64,000 nt of DNA from JAJXUB01 sp047974805 (GTDB lineage: Bacteria > Actinomycetota > Actinomycetes > Actinomycetales > Dermatophilaceae): assembly GCA_047974805.1 (NCBI GenBank), contig JBKECS010000016.1, positions 1-64,000 of the forward strand. The letters are read 5' to 3'. Of the stretch, positions 35,229-46,110 are shown piece after piece. The translations under genes were made by a program, and so were the position numbers. Positions within the stretch are counted from its first letter, which is position 1. The number at the start of each line of letters is the position of its first letter. The notes under the pieces are model-generated. The model ran no database searches. It saw nothing but the letters and a program-made list of their open reading frames with translations, and was not told where the DNA came from.

Positions 35229-36209
35229 TCAGATGAGGCCGAGTTCTTTGACCTGGTCGCGTTCGGACTCCAGTCGAGCTACAGAGGCGCTGATCCGTTC
35301 CTTGGAGAACTCGTTCAACTCCAGCCCCTGGACGATCTGCCAGCGTCCGTCAGCCACCGTGCATGGGAAGGAGGAGACGATGCCTTCGGGCACGTCGTAG
35401 GAGCCATCGGAGGGCACCGACATGGACACCCAATCGCTCGTGCCGCTCACCCAGTCCCGCATATGGTCAATGGTGGCGTTCGCCGCGCTGGCGGCGGATG
35501 ACAGCCCGCGAGCCTTGATGACGGCGCCACCACGGGTGGCCACGGTGGGAATGTAGCTGTCGGTGATCCACGCCTGGTCCACCAGCTCGGCGGCGATCTG
35601 GCCGCTAACCTTGGCGTGGAAGAGGTCGGGATACATCGAGTCGTCGTGGTTGCCCCAGATGGCCAGGTTGGTGATCGCTGTGACGGGCACTCCCAGTTTG
35701 GTGGCCAGTTGAGACTTGGCCCGGTTGTGGTCCAACCGGGTCAGCGCGTTGAACTGCTCGGTGGGGATGTCGGGCGCATTGTTCATGGCGATCAACGCGT
35801 TGGTGTTCGCCGGGTTGCCGGTGACGAGCACCTTGACGTCGTCGGCAGCGACGTTGTTGAGCGCCCGACCCTGGGTGGTGAAGATGGCGCCGTTGGCGGC
35901 GAGCAGGTCGGCTCGGTCCATCCCGTCCTTGCGAGGCATCGCGCCGACCAGCATGGCCAGGTTGACGCCGTCGAAGATGACTTCCGGATCGTCGCCGATG
36001 TCCACTCCGGCCAAGGTGGGGAAGGCGCAGTCATCCAACTCCATGACGACGCCCTCGAGCGCTTTCAGTGCCGGGGTCACCTCGAGGAGGCGAAGCTGGA
36101 CCGGAATCTGGGGCCCGAGGAGGGCCCCGCTGGCGATCCGGAACAGCAGGGAATAGCAGATTTGGCCGGCGGCGCCGGTGACGGCGACCTTAACGGGAGC
36201 AGCGCTCAC
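35229..36209 (-). CDS. mdh: Malate dehydrogenase (NAD)
   Basis: TCA-cycle enzyme oxidising malate to oxaloacetate, 326 residues, of the cytosolic/type 2 MDH group. The NAD-binding motif is VAVTGAAGQICYSLLFRIA. The active-site region has AMPRKDGMDRADLL (substrate Arg), ALTRLDHNRAKSQLA, and catalytic His in AIWGNHDDSMYPD, where most relatives read WGNHS-x-TQ/MYPD. GTG start; a -10-like TAGCGT lies about 45 nt upstream. It is convergent with folD-DUF3017. Confidence 0.97.
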   Translation of the reverse strand: MSAAPVKVAVTGAAGQICYSLLFRIASGALLGPQIPVQLRLLEVTPALKALEGVVMELDDCAFPTLAGVDIGDDPEVIFDGVNLAMLVGAMPRKDGMDRADLLAANGAIFTTQGRALNNVAADDVKVLVTGNPANTNALIAMNNAPDIPTEQFNALTRLDHNRAKSQLATKLGVPVTAITNLAIWGNHDDSMYPDLFHAKVSGQIAAELVDQAWITDSYIPTVATRGGAVIKARGLSSAASAANATIDHMRDWVSGTSDWVSMSVPSDGSYDVPEGIVSSFPCTVADGRWQIVQGLELNEFSKERISASVARLESERDQVKELGLI

Positions 36210-36280
36210 GGGGCATCGACTCGCTTCATGGGTGGCGGAAAACTGAGCAGATCCGACGCTAGCAGTGCCAGCGCGCCGAA

Positions 36281-37210
36281 TCAGGCCCGGGGCCCGTGAC
36301 GCTGGCTACGTTGACGCGCCCGCAGGGTGAGTTCGCGCACCCCGGTCCAGGCCCTGCGGCGGAATTCGGTCAGCACGTCGATCGTCGTGGCTGGGCGGCC
36401 AAGTTCGCTTTCCAGATGCGGCCGATTGACCATCGCCATCCGGGCCAGGACCCGGGCTCGAGCGGCGGCGGACGGGGCTGCCTTCACCCGGGCCATCCAC
36501 TCCTCGGTTCGGGTGCCGCCATAGGCAGAAACCTGCCAGAGGTCGTAGTCGGGCCGGTCAGCGAAGGCGCTCACATCTTCTCGGAGGGCGAGGTTCAGCG
36601 GCAGGTGCGCGCCGATCTCGCTAGCTCGCCGCTGCACGGCTTCGCGTTCGCTCGCGCGCAGGGCCGACCACGCGGCCCGGATATCCTGGGCCGCCCGGCT
36701 GCGGTCGGTTGCAACCTGGCCGCTGCGGGCAGCATGCAGGATGATCATCAGCGCCTGGTCCGTGCGGCCCAATATGAGCATGGGGACGCCACTCAAACGA
36801 CGAAGCTGCGCGGCCTCGACGAACTTTGTGAAGGTGTGCCCGGCGTTCCCGGTGCCCGGGATGTGCCGGTGGATATCGGCAAGGCCCCACACGGGGTGCC
36901 GCGCGGTCCGGGAATGACCAAACGGCGAGCCACTCTCGAAGGTATCCAGGAACCTCCATCCGCGTCGCTCCAACGCGTTGGTGAAGGGCACCACCTCGTG
37001 GGGAGGGACAAGAACGTCGGCATCGGCGGAGGCCCGGCGTGGGGACCTCAAATCCGCATCGATTGCCGGTCCCTTCAGATGCAAGACCGGGACCCCGGCA
37101 TCTTGCGCGAGGATCTGCAACGATGCATGCGTCATGGCGACCCGGACATCCATCGGCGCCACCGCGGCCAACGGACCATGCGACCCGGGAAGCGACACTT
37201 GGCCGCTCAT
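36281..37210 (-). CDS. Nucleotidyltransferase-fold protein (NTP_transf_5 type)
   Basis: A 309-residue protein with the NTP_transf_5 pattern: VLHLKGPAIDADL followed by SADADVLVPP, with the paired acidic residues of the nucleotidyltransferase fold, then a helical domain. The biochemical role of this family is not established; members cluster with polysaccharide and PqqD-type genes. ATG 37210 has GAGGA about 7 nt upstream. It follows the Cys-rich exported protein gene by 53 bp on the same strand, forming a two-gene operon at the edge of the glycosyltransferase region. Confidence 0.75.
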   Translation of the reverse strand: MSGQVSLPGSHGPLAAVAPMDVRVAMTHASLQILAQDAGVPVLHLKGPAIDADLRSPRRASADADVLVPPHEVVPFTNALERRGWRFLDTFESGSPFGHSRTARHPVWGLADIHRHIPGTGNAGHTFTKFVEAAQLRRLSGVPMLILGRTDQALMIILHAARSGQVATDRSRAAQDIRAAWSALRASEREAVQRRASEIGAHLPLNLALREDVSAFADRPDYDLWQVSAYGGTRTEEWMARVKAAPSAAARARVLARMAMVNRPHLESELGRPATTIDVLTEFRRRAWTGVRELTLRARQRSQRHGPRA

Positions 37211-37263
37211 GACAAGATCCTCACGGTCCCCGTCACCGGCTCGCAAAGCCTTGTTCCTCCCGA

Positions 37264-37752
37264 TCAGGGAACGTCCTTCTTGCAGGGGTGCAGCGATGGG
37301 ATGGTGATGCTCGCCGTCTGAGTGTTGCCGTTGACGGTGTAGTCGATGTTGATCGTGCCCTGGGAGGTGTCACCGCTCTGGGAGGACTCGAAGGTCATCT
37401 CGCAGCACATATTCGGTTCAGCGGTGCAGCAGGAGCCTGCGGGAATGGTGAACGTCGGTTGCGGGTCGCCTCCACCGTTGGTGTTCAGCGTCAGCGCGGT
37501 GACACACACCTCGGCACTCGTGTTGGTGGTGTTACAGAAGCTGAACGTCAGGTGGTAGATCTTGTCCCCACCGGCGGCGTGCTTGCAGGCTTCGGCCAGG
37601 CCGACGCAGATGCCGGTGTCGTCACACGTCGGGCTACCAGCGAACGCGGGTGCAGCGCCGACGACTGCGACGGCCGGAATGGCCCAGGCCGTCCCAGCGA
37701 CCAACGTCCGGCGGCGTATGCCGCTTCGGTCATTCATGCCCTGCTTGGCCAT
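37264..37752 (-). CDS. Cys-rich exported protein with Tat-like signal
   Basis: A 162-residue protein with a twin-arginine-like signal (RRRTLVAGTAWAIPAVAVVG, then APAFAG as the probable cleavage region). The mature part is about 125 residues, Thr/Asn/Ser-rich with strand-like segments, and has ten cysteines including two CC pairs (GSCCTAEPNMCCEM), which suggests multiple disulfides outside the cell. I do not recognise a family; many actinobacteria export proteins with this signal type. ATG 37752 has GGGAACG upstream; ATG 37737 is an alternative. It is the first gene of an operon with the NTP_transf_5-type protein. Base composition looks less GC-rich than the neighbours. Confidence 0.75.
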   Translation of the reverse strand: MAKQGMNDRSGIRRRTLVAGTAWAIPAVAVVGAAPAFAGSPTCDDTGICVGLAEACKHAAGGDKIYHLTFSFCNTTNTSAEVCVTALTLNTNGGGDPQPTFTIPAGSCCTAEPNMCCEMTFESSQSGDTSQGTINIDYTVNGNTQTASITIPSLHPCKKDVP

Positions 37753-38366
37753 ATTCGTTCCCACGCTTCCCCTAAAGGTCCCTCGTGGTGGACAGAAGAA
37801 CCACTCGCGCCATGACCTGTCAAAGGCATACGATCCCCGGCATCCCCGCCAGTGATCCACAGGCCGTTAGCACACAAAACAATGGAGTGCCCGCCACCAC
37901 GTGAGGCAATCCCTGGCGAAGATTACCATTATGGGCGGGATCTCGGGGCAACACGATTCATCAGTTTATGACCATTTACACATAGCCCATGGTGACCAGG
38001 ACGGTTGGGAACTGGGGATAGCTCGGCGGGGTTTGCACAGGTCATCAAGGGAACTGAGGGAATGCGCCAGCGCGCCGGTCGCGGCGATAGGTGTGACGAC
38101 ACGCCGGATGAGCGACGCGCCGACAGCACCGCAAAGCGGGTAAGGGATTCGAGGTGTGTCGCCGGATACGCCCGGATCGTATTCGGCCAGGGCGCAGACC
38201 AGGTGGGGATCGATCGTTGGCCGAGAAGGACGCTGCCCGAAGATTTCCGTGTCCATGGATGGGCGCGAGATCCGGGCCATATCCTGGGGTTTCCAACGCG
38301 AGTATTCCTCAGGGATTCCGAGAAGGGCGTTCGCAAACGCCAGCGCTGACGAAGATCGGGGCGATC
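37753..38366. other. 614-bp intergenic region between divergent genes
   Basis: The longest gap in the window. It lies between the exported-protein gene (minus) and a GT4 gene (plus). A TTGACA box on the minus strand (37818-37823) with a weak TTCTTC 17 nt downstream could serve the exported protein. The part around 37860-37990 is relatively AT-rich. Short open frames cross it on both strands, but none shows recognisable similarity or good codon use. A decayed gene cannot be excluded. Confidence 0.5.
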
Positions 38367-39521
38367 ATGCCGGTGGGCCACCGCGTCGCCCTCGTGTCCT
38401 CCTCCTACGCCCCCCACGTCGGGGGCGTTGAGACACACGTCCGGGAGGTCGCCCGAGAGTTGAGCGCGGCCGGGTTGGCGATCGAGGTCTGGACGGTGAG
38501 CCGGGATGGGGCGGATCGAACGGCCGAGATCGACGGGGTCACCGTCCGCTATCTTCCAGCACCGCTGCCACGACGATCGGTTGCCGGGCTTCTGAGCATG
38601 ATGTGGCACGCGCCAGGGGCCGCCCGCTCCTGGTGGCGCGCCTACCGATCCTTCAGACCCGACATGTTGCACGTTCAATGCTTCGGTCCCAACGGCCAAT
38701 ATGCCTACGCGATGCACCGCCTGCTTCGTATCCCGCTGATCGTCTCCTCCCACGGGGAAACCTTCACCGACGATCACTGCGTGTTCGACAACTCCGTGCT
38801 GGCGCGTCGGGGTCTGCGGGCGGCCATCGGCGGCGCCGTGGTCACGGCCTGCTCACCGCTGGTGGCCGAGGAATTGGTGAATCGATTCGGTGCCCGTCAG
38901 GTCACGGTGGTTCCCAACGGTGTCACGGCGCAGGGTGCGCTGGTGCGGGGGCGGCGGCCAGGCGCGCCGATCGTGGCGGTCGGTCGCCTGGAGTGGGTCA
39001 AGGGCTTTGATATCTTGCTGCGCGCCTACTCGATGGTGTCTGGCACTCCTGGCGGCCTCGTGATCGCCGGGGATGGGCAGGAGCGTGAGGCGCTGCGTGG
39101 ACTGGCGCGCCGGCTCGGCATCGAGGACCTTGTGTCCTTCCCCGGGTTGCTCGATGCCGGCGATGTCGCCACCCTCCTCGCCGGCGCCTATGCCGCCGTG
39201 GTGCCCAGTCGGAAGGAAGCGTTCGGCATCATCGTCCTGGAGGCGTGGGCGGCCGGGACGCCGGTGATCGCCACCTTGGGCACCGGGCCCGCAGCGTTCG
39301 TTCGGGACGGCATCGACGGGCTGTTGGTCCCTGCGCAGGACGAAGCCGCGTTGGCCGCCGCGCTGGAGCGCCTGGTGGCCGACCCTGGGTTTGCTGGCGG
39401 CCTCGGTGCGGCCGGTGCCGCCCGGGTGGGGGAATTCACCTGGGCCGCGACGGCGCGGGAATACCTTAGGCTCTACGACGGGTTGGCGGACCGGTCCGGG
39501 GAGTCGGTCAACCCGTCGTAG
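38367..39521 (+). CDS. Glycosyltransferase family 4
   Basis: A 384-residue GT-B enzyme. The N-terminal motif is ALVSSSYAPHVGGVETHV. The donor domain has AVGRLEWVKGFDILLRAY and the E-x7-E motif in RKEAFGIIVLEAWAAGTPV. Close in layout to mannosyl/glucosyltransferases of exopolysaccharide loci; donor unknown. ATG 38367 is chosen because the family similarity begins there; the frame is open for 71 codons upstream without similarity. It is convergent with icd, 15 bp away. Confidence 0.9.
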   Translation: MPVGHRVALVSSSYAPHVGGVETHVREVARELSAAGLAIEVWTVSRDGADRTAEIDGVTVRYLPAPLPRRSVAGLLSMMWHAPGAARSWWRAYRSFRPDMLHVQCFGPNGQYAYAMHRLLRIPLIVSSHGETFTDDHCVFDNSVLARRGLRAAIGGAVVTACSPLVAEELVNRFGARQVTVVPNGVTAQGALVRGRRPGAPIVAVGRLEWVKGFDILLRAYSMVSGTPGGLVIAGDGQEREALRGLARRLGIEDLVSFPGLLDAGDVATLLAGAYAAVVPSRKEAFGIIVLEAWAAGTPVIATLGTGPAAFVRDGIDGLLVPAQDEAALAAALERLVADPGFAGGLGAAGAARVGEFTWAATAREYLRLYDGLADRSGESVNPS

Positions 39522-39536
39522 AGTCCGGTGGTCGCT

Positions 39537-41753
<2,217 letters not shown>

Positions 41754-41787
41754 GACGCTCGCTTCCTCCGTCGGGGCAATCAATTTC

Positions 41788-41801
41788 TCTTGATATCAAG
41801 A
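41788..41801. promoter_or_regulatory. 14-bp palindromic operator upstream of icd
   Basis: TCTTGATATCAAGA is a perfect palindrome 34 bp before the icd start codon. It lies in a short AT-rich patch and directly downstream of a TAGAGT -10-like box on the minus strand (41806-41811). The size and symmetry fit a dimeric MarR-type regulator. The Streptomyces TCA-cycle regulator TamR acts at genes of this pathway, but matching its site to this one is from memory and uncertain. Confidence 0.6.
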
Positions 41802-41866
41802 TAACTCTACCGGTCTCGTGCCGCGACGGTGCGGTGGCTCAGTCTCTGGGCGCGCGGGTGGAAGCC

Positions 41867-42610
41867 TCACTGATCCTGGGCACGCAGCCTCGCGCCACAG
41901 GTATGGACCACCCCGCCAGGACGCTCGTAGACGATGGTGCCGATGTTGGGTAGGAAACGTTTCGGGATCGCGGCGACAAGCGCAGCCTCGCTGCCTTCGG
42001 TGTCGATCTTCAGCAGGTCGATACGACCGTGTTCGTCGAGGACCTGTGCCAGCGCCTCCTCGACCCCGTCGCAGACGACGTCGATCTCCACATGCTGCGC
42101 GCTTCGCCCAGTAGAGTCGGCGAGGCCGCTGTATCGACCGATCGGCTCCGCTAGGAAGGCGGCAACGCCGGCGGTCGGTGCGAGCGCAGCGCGGTGGATT
42201 CTGCACCGGTCGGCAGCGACGGAGACATTGGTGTTCAGCACCGCAAGATTCGACTCCAGCGGCTCCCAGCAATGCACTACGCTGTCCGGGCGCCGGGTCA
42301 AGAAGTACAGGGCCGACAGCCCGATGTTGGCGCCGACATCCACCACCACCCGTGGCGAACCGGTGCCGTAGTCGTGTCGGCAGAACACCTCGTTGACGGT
42401 GCGGACATCGTGCGGGTGGGGGATGAGCACCGGGGCGCGACCCAACGGGGTACGCACCGACGTTGTCCAGGGGTAGTCCCCTGACCCCCACACGTAGCGG
42501 CGCAATGCCTCGACCGGCCTGGGGTAGGTGGCGAAGGTCCCGGTCACGGCCCGGTAGTTCCGGGGCCTAAAGGGGGCGCTCAGCCAGCGTCGATGATCGC
42601 CCGTAGTCAT
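41867..42610 (-). CDS. FkbM family methyltransferase
   Basis: A 247-residue SAM-dependent methyltransferase. Motif I is VVVDVGANIGLSALYF, with the characteristic late motif DLLKIDTEGSEAALV. FkbM-type enzymes O-methylate sugars or polyketides; in this position a methylated polysaccharide residue is likely. It is the last gene of a five-gene minus-strand operon whose members overlap by a few bases (4 bp with the upstream glycosyltransferase). Confidence 0.92.
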   Translation of the reverse strand: MTTGDHRRWLSAPFRPRNYRAVTGTFATYPRPVEALRRYVWGSGDYPWTTSVRTPLGRAPVLIPHPHDVRTVNEVFCRHDYGTGSPRVVVDVGANIGLSALYFLTRRPDSVVHCWEPLESNLAVLNTNVSVAADRCRIHRAALAPTAGVAAFLAEPIGRYSGLADSTGRSAQHVEIDVVCDGVEEALAQVLDEHGRIDLLKIDTEGSEAALVAAIPKRFLPNIGTIVYERPGGVVHTCGARLRAQDQ

Positions 42611-43749
42611 AGTGCGATCGTGTCATGGCCCGGCCGACCAAGGCGGCGCAACACGGCGGCCATCTCCTCCACACGCGCCGACCAGTCGGCCTCGGCCGCT
42701 GCCCAGCGTGGATCCGCCGGCCGTCGCTGCCCGGAGAGGACATCTGCCACCGCCTGAGGGAACTGCTCGGCCGGGACCGTCAGCGCGACATCATCGATGA
42801 ATCCGCTGACCGCAGTGGCCACGATCGGCCGACCGGCCGCGGCGTATTCGTAGCGTTTGATCGGGTCCAGGCTCATGGTGAAGTCGTCGATCACGTGGGG
42901 GACCAGCAGCACCTTGGCGTGGCGTAGGTAGGCGGGTACTTCAGCGGCCGGCCGAGCGCCGAGGAGGACGACGCCGGCCTCTTGAAGCCGGCGTTGCTCG
43001 CCCCGATCAAGCAGAACTGGCCCGACCGCGACAACTCGCGCCGCGCCGGCAATAGCGTGGGCGGTACGCAGGCAGAGCGGGACGTCGAGACGGTCGCGGT
43101 GCAGGGTTCCGGCATACAAGGCCACCGGCCCCGCCGGCAAGTCGGTCGGTCGGGGTGGGTCGGCGGCGTACGCGGACAGGTCGACACCGTTGCGGATCAT
43201 CGTTACCGGGCGGGCGGAAACCTTGCGTTCGGCGAGATCGGGGGAGCACACCACCACGTCATCAGCCCCGGCCAGGAGCCGCTGCTCCTGGGCGTTCAAC
43301 CGAGCGTGCTCCGCCGCCGGCCGGTGAGCGGCCAGCCAGTCGTCGGTGATGTCATACAGGGTCGGCCACCCGGTCAACTCCATGACCTCAGCGCCCATGG
43401 GGTCGTTGACCCACAGCACCGGATGGGTCAACCCGGCTCGAGTGGCAGCGGCCATGACGCCGCGAGCCCAGCGCCCGTCGTGCCCTTGGTCAACCCGCCG
43501 GGGCAACAGCTTTCGCGGCTGAAACAGCCACAACTGCCCACGAGCGGAGACCCCCACCTCGTGACGGCGCAAGCCGGCAGCTCGCCCAGGTCGGCGCCCC
43601 CTGCGCAGGGCGTGCACGATGTCCGTGGCCGGCTCGATGAACAGCACCGAGCTGACCTGGCCCGCGCGGAGCAGACCGGCGACCAGGTGCTGGTTGCGTC
43701 GCCACACCTCATCCCACCGTTCGAGCGAGATGAGCACGAGATCGGTCAC
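42607..43749 (-). CDS. GT-B glycosyltransferase (GT4-like)
   Basis: A 380-residue GT-B protein that begins LVLISLERWDEVWRRNQHL, a pattern seen in TuaH-like transferases. The C-terminal half has ALYAGTLHRDRLD and SLDPIKRYEYAAAGRPIVAT, the donor-binding region in which Lys-Arg-x-Glu-Tyr replaces the usual E-x7-E. Probably adds a sugar to the lipid-linked repeat unit at the cytoplasmic face. Its start and stop overlap the neighbouring genes by 4 bp each, so it is within a strict operon. Confidence 0.85.
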   Translation of the reverse strand: MTDLVLISLERWDEVWRRNQHLVAGLLRAGQVSSVLFIEPATDIVHALRRGRRPGRAAGLRRHEVGVSARGQLWLFQPRKLLPRRVDQGHDGRWARGVMAAATRAGLTHPVLWVNDPMGAEVMELTGWPTLYDITDDWLAAHRPAAEHARLNAQEQRLLAGADDVVVCSPDLAERKVSARPVTMIRNGVDLSAYAADPPRPTDLPAGPVALYAGTLHRDRLDVPLCLRTAHAIAGAARVVAVGPVLLDRGEQRRLQEAGVVLLGARPAAEVPAYLRHAKVLLVPHVIDDFTMSLDPIKRYEYAAAGRPIVATAVSGFIDDVALTVPAEQFPQAVADVLSGQRRPADPRWAAAEADWSARVEEMAAVLRRLGRPGHDTIAL

Positions 43750-44780
43750 ATTGCCGCCTGGTATGCCTCAAACGTGGCGTGCTCCTGTCGCCGCACCGTG
43801 AACCGTTCCCGCTGCAGATGCAGCAGCTCGTCGGCATATGCCGTGCGTCGGTTGACGTCGTGCGCCGACTCGGCAAGCTGCTCCGCAGCCTGTCCAGCAT
43901 CGCCGGGGGTGAACAGGGCGGCTCGGTCGGCCGCTCCGACAGTCTCCAAATGGCCCGCCGAGCCAGCGGCTATCACCGGCAGCCGGTTCGCCATCGCCTC
44001 AATCACGCTCAGCCCGAAGTCCTCGGTGGAGCGCGGGGCGATGAGGATCGAGCAGCGGTCCATTTCGCCGTCGATGTCCATCACCCGGCCAAGGAAGTCG
44101 ACGCTGCCGCCGATACCGAGCAGGTGCGCCACGTCGATGAGGTGGGACAGCTCGGCTCCGTCCCCGGCCACCCGCAGTCGCCACCCTTCCCGGTGCAGCC
44201 CGGCCTGCGCGAAAGCCCGGATGCCCACCTCGCTTTCCTTCTCCACCTCCAAGCGTTGAGCCAAGAGTACGAAGGGCTCTCGCAGGTCGGTCGGGCGCGG
44301 GTTGGGCCGGGAACTGGTCCCGGGATGGACGACGACGCTGGCTCCATCGATGTGCCTGGCGACGTGGTGGCTCACCGCGATTTGCCCGTCGATCGTGCTG
44401 GCGATGAGGCTGGCAGCCAGACTGCGCCCCGATCGGGACGCCCGACGGCGGGCGAAGTGCCGCGTGGCGATGACGGTGTGCTCCGCTCGGATGGAGCCGA
44501 GCGCCCCGGCTGCCTCTGCGGAGGTCATGTGGGCGTTGACGACGTCCCAAGGGCCGAGTGTGCGCAGGAGAACTGCCGCGGAGAGCACGCTTCGTCCGGC
44601 CACGCTCGCGACACCGGTGCCGGCGAGCAGCTGAGCCATCCAATCAGGGCGGCCGCCGATGATGGTGACGTCGTGGCCGGCCCGTTGCTGGGCCACCGCC
44701 AAGAGGGCCGTGTGTCGCTCCACTCCGGCGAACTTGTCGGTGACAATAACGTGGCAGATGCGGGCGGGCACGCTAATCAC
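43746..44780 (-). CDS. Glycosyltransferase family 4
   Basis: A 344-residue GT4 enzyme. It begins RICHVIVTDKFAGVERHT and has a nucleotide-sugar domain with LLAQRLEVEKESEVGI and the E-x7-E motif in STEDFGLSVIEAMANRLPV. GTG 44780 overlaps the stop of the O-antigen ligase gene by 8 bp and is favoured by the conserved start; ATG 44813 would add 11 residues. Third enzyme of the minus-strand polysaccharide operon; donor and linkage are unknown. Confidence 0.87.
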   Translation of the reverse strand: MISVPARICHVIVTDKFAGVERHTALLAVAQQRAGHDVTIIGGRPDWMAQLLAGTGVASVAGRSVLSAAVLLRTLGPWDVVNAHMTSAEAAGALGSIRAEHTVIATRHFARRRASRSGRSLAASLIASTIDGQIAVSHHVARHIDGASVVVHPGTSSRPNPRPTDLREPFVLLAQRLEVEKESEVGIRAFAQAGLHREGWRLRVAGDGAELSHLIDVAHLLGIGGSVDFLGRVMDIDGEMDRCSILIAPRSTEDFGLSVIEAMANRLPVIAAGSAGHLETVGAADRAALFTPGDAGQAAEQLAESAHDVNRRTAYADELLHLQRERFTVRRQEHATFEAYQAAM

Positions 44781-46110
44781 CGGCCGCGGCGAGCACTCGG
44801 GTTCGACGAGCATCCAGCTCGACCGCCGCGATGCTTGGCCGTTCGAACTCCTGGACGCCCAACGCGAGGCCGGCCAGGATGAAGGGGATGCTCGATTCCA
44901 CGGTCAGCCAGAAAATGTCGAACTGGGCTTGGACCAACCGGGAGGCGACCGCAACGAAGCCGAACATGCCGATCCCGGCTGGCAGTCGCCAGAGCTCGAG
45001 CAGAATGGTGAGCATCACGCCGAGGAAGGCGATCAATCCGAGAATGCCGGTGGTGGTGAGGACTTCTATCTCGGCGTTCGGCGGCTGGAAAGTGATGTCG
45101 AAGGCGCTGGTATACCACCAGCGGTTTCCATGCCCGAACCACAAGCCGGTGCGGGCCATCTCCAACGACTGGGCGAACCAGTCCAGCCGCTGATACACCG
45201 AGTTGTGTTGGTTCCCCGAGTCCACCTGGTCCTTCACCAGGGTGAATACCAGCGCCAGCCCGCCCGCGGCGGCCAAGGTGATCCAGCCGCGTTGCCGGCG
45301 TCGTCGCGGATCGCGCCACACGATGACCAACGCGGCGACGAGGAACCCGACAATCGCCTGACGGGATTGCGCGACGACGACGCCGAGCACGAGGTACCCG
45401 GTCACCGCCCCATAGAGCCACCGAGGCCAGCGCAACCAGTGTGGTCGGGTATACAGCGCCGCCGCGATGACGCCCAAGCTGGTGCCGATGGCGTTCTTGT
45501 GCATCGGATAGGGCCAGCGCACGTATGCCGGAGCGAAAAGCCCCGTGGAGTAGGCACGAGCGGCCGTGATGATCGCGAGCGTGGCGATGACCACCGCAGC
45601 CAGGATCATCAGGGTGAAGCCCACGCGAGCCAGGCCCCGCCGGCCCACCGTCCACCCGACGAGCAGGCTTCCAGCCAGGAGAAACAACTGGTGGACCCAC
45701 TCGATCGCGCCCACGTGGGTCGGCGTGGCCAGGACGGAGAGGAAGGTCACCGCCTCGTAGGCGGCCACAGCCCACAGGATGCGTCGTACTCCGAGACTGA
45801 ACGGTCGCCCGCCGAGGAAGACCGCCGGCCAGGTGGCCGCGAACAGGGCGAGATCGGCCACGCTCAGATCGGTGCCACCGACACCTATTCGAGCGACGAC
45901 GAGGCTGGCAGGCATGGCAAGTACTGGGATGATCGCCGGCTCGGCAACGGTCAGGCCGATGGCGAGGACCACGCCGGCCGCTGCCAGCCCGACGACGGGA
46001 TTGTGCGCCGCGAGCCCGCCGAGGGTGATCGCGACGGCGGCCGCGGCCACAGCCAGCGACAAGCCGGCCAACGGGCGGTGGCGGCGATCCTGCGAGATGG
46101 CACCGTTCAC
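44773..46110 (-). CDS. O-antigen ligase/polymerase-like membrane protein
   Basis: A 445-residue protein with about 11 hydrophobic helices and the large extracytoplasmic loop of the WaaL/Wzy family (Wzy_C). The loop holds HNSVYQRLDWFAQSLEMARTG and WFGHGNRWWY, with a HKNAIGTSLG motif earlier. In a Gram-positive organism without LPS core it is more likely the repeat-unit polymerase or a ligase to a wall or lipid acceptor. GTG 46110 overlaps the upstream stop (GTGA); the long open frame upstream belongs to another strand of similarity and is not coding. Confidence 0.87.
   Translation of the reverse strand: MNGAISQDRRHRPLAGLSLAVAAAAVAITLGGLAAHNPVVGLAAAGVVLAIGLTVAEPAIIPVLAMPASLVVARIGVGGTDLSVADLALFAATWPAVFLGGRPFSLGVRRILWAVAAYEAVTFLSVLATPTHVGAIEWVHQLFLLAGSLLVGWTVGRRGLARVGFTLMILAAVVIATLAIITAARAYSTGLFAPAYVRWPYPMHKNAIGTSLGVIAAALYTRPHWLRWPRWLYGAVTGYLVLGVVVAQSRQAIVGFLVAALVIVWRDPRRRRQRGWITLAAAGGLALVFTLVKDQVDSGNQHNSVYQRLDWFAQSLEMARTGLWFGHGNRWWYTSAFDITFQPPNAEIEVLTTTGILGLIAFLGVMLTILLELWRLPAGIGMFGFVAVASRLVQAQFDIFWLTVESSIPFILAGLALGVQEFERPSIAAVELDARRTRVLAAAGD

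Noticed and set aside
37861..38366. Possible decayed gene or transposase remnant in the long intergenic region
   Set aside because: Short frames on both strands show no recognisable motifs, and I found no terminal inverted repeats or target-site duplications.
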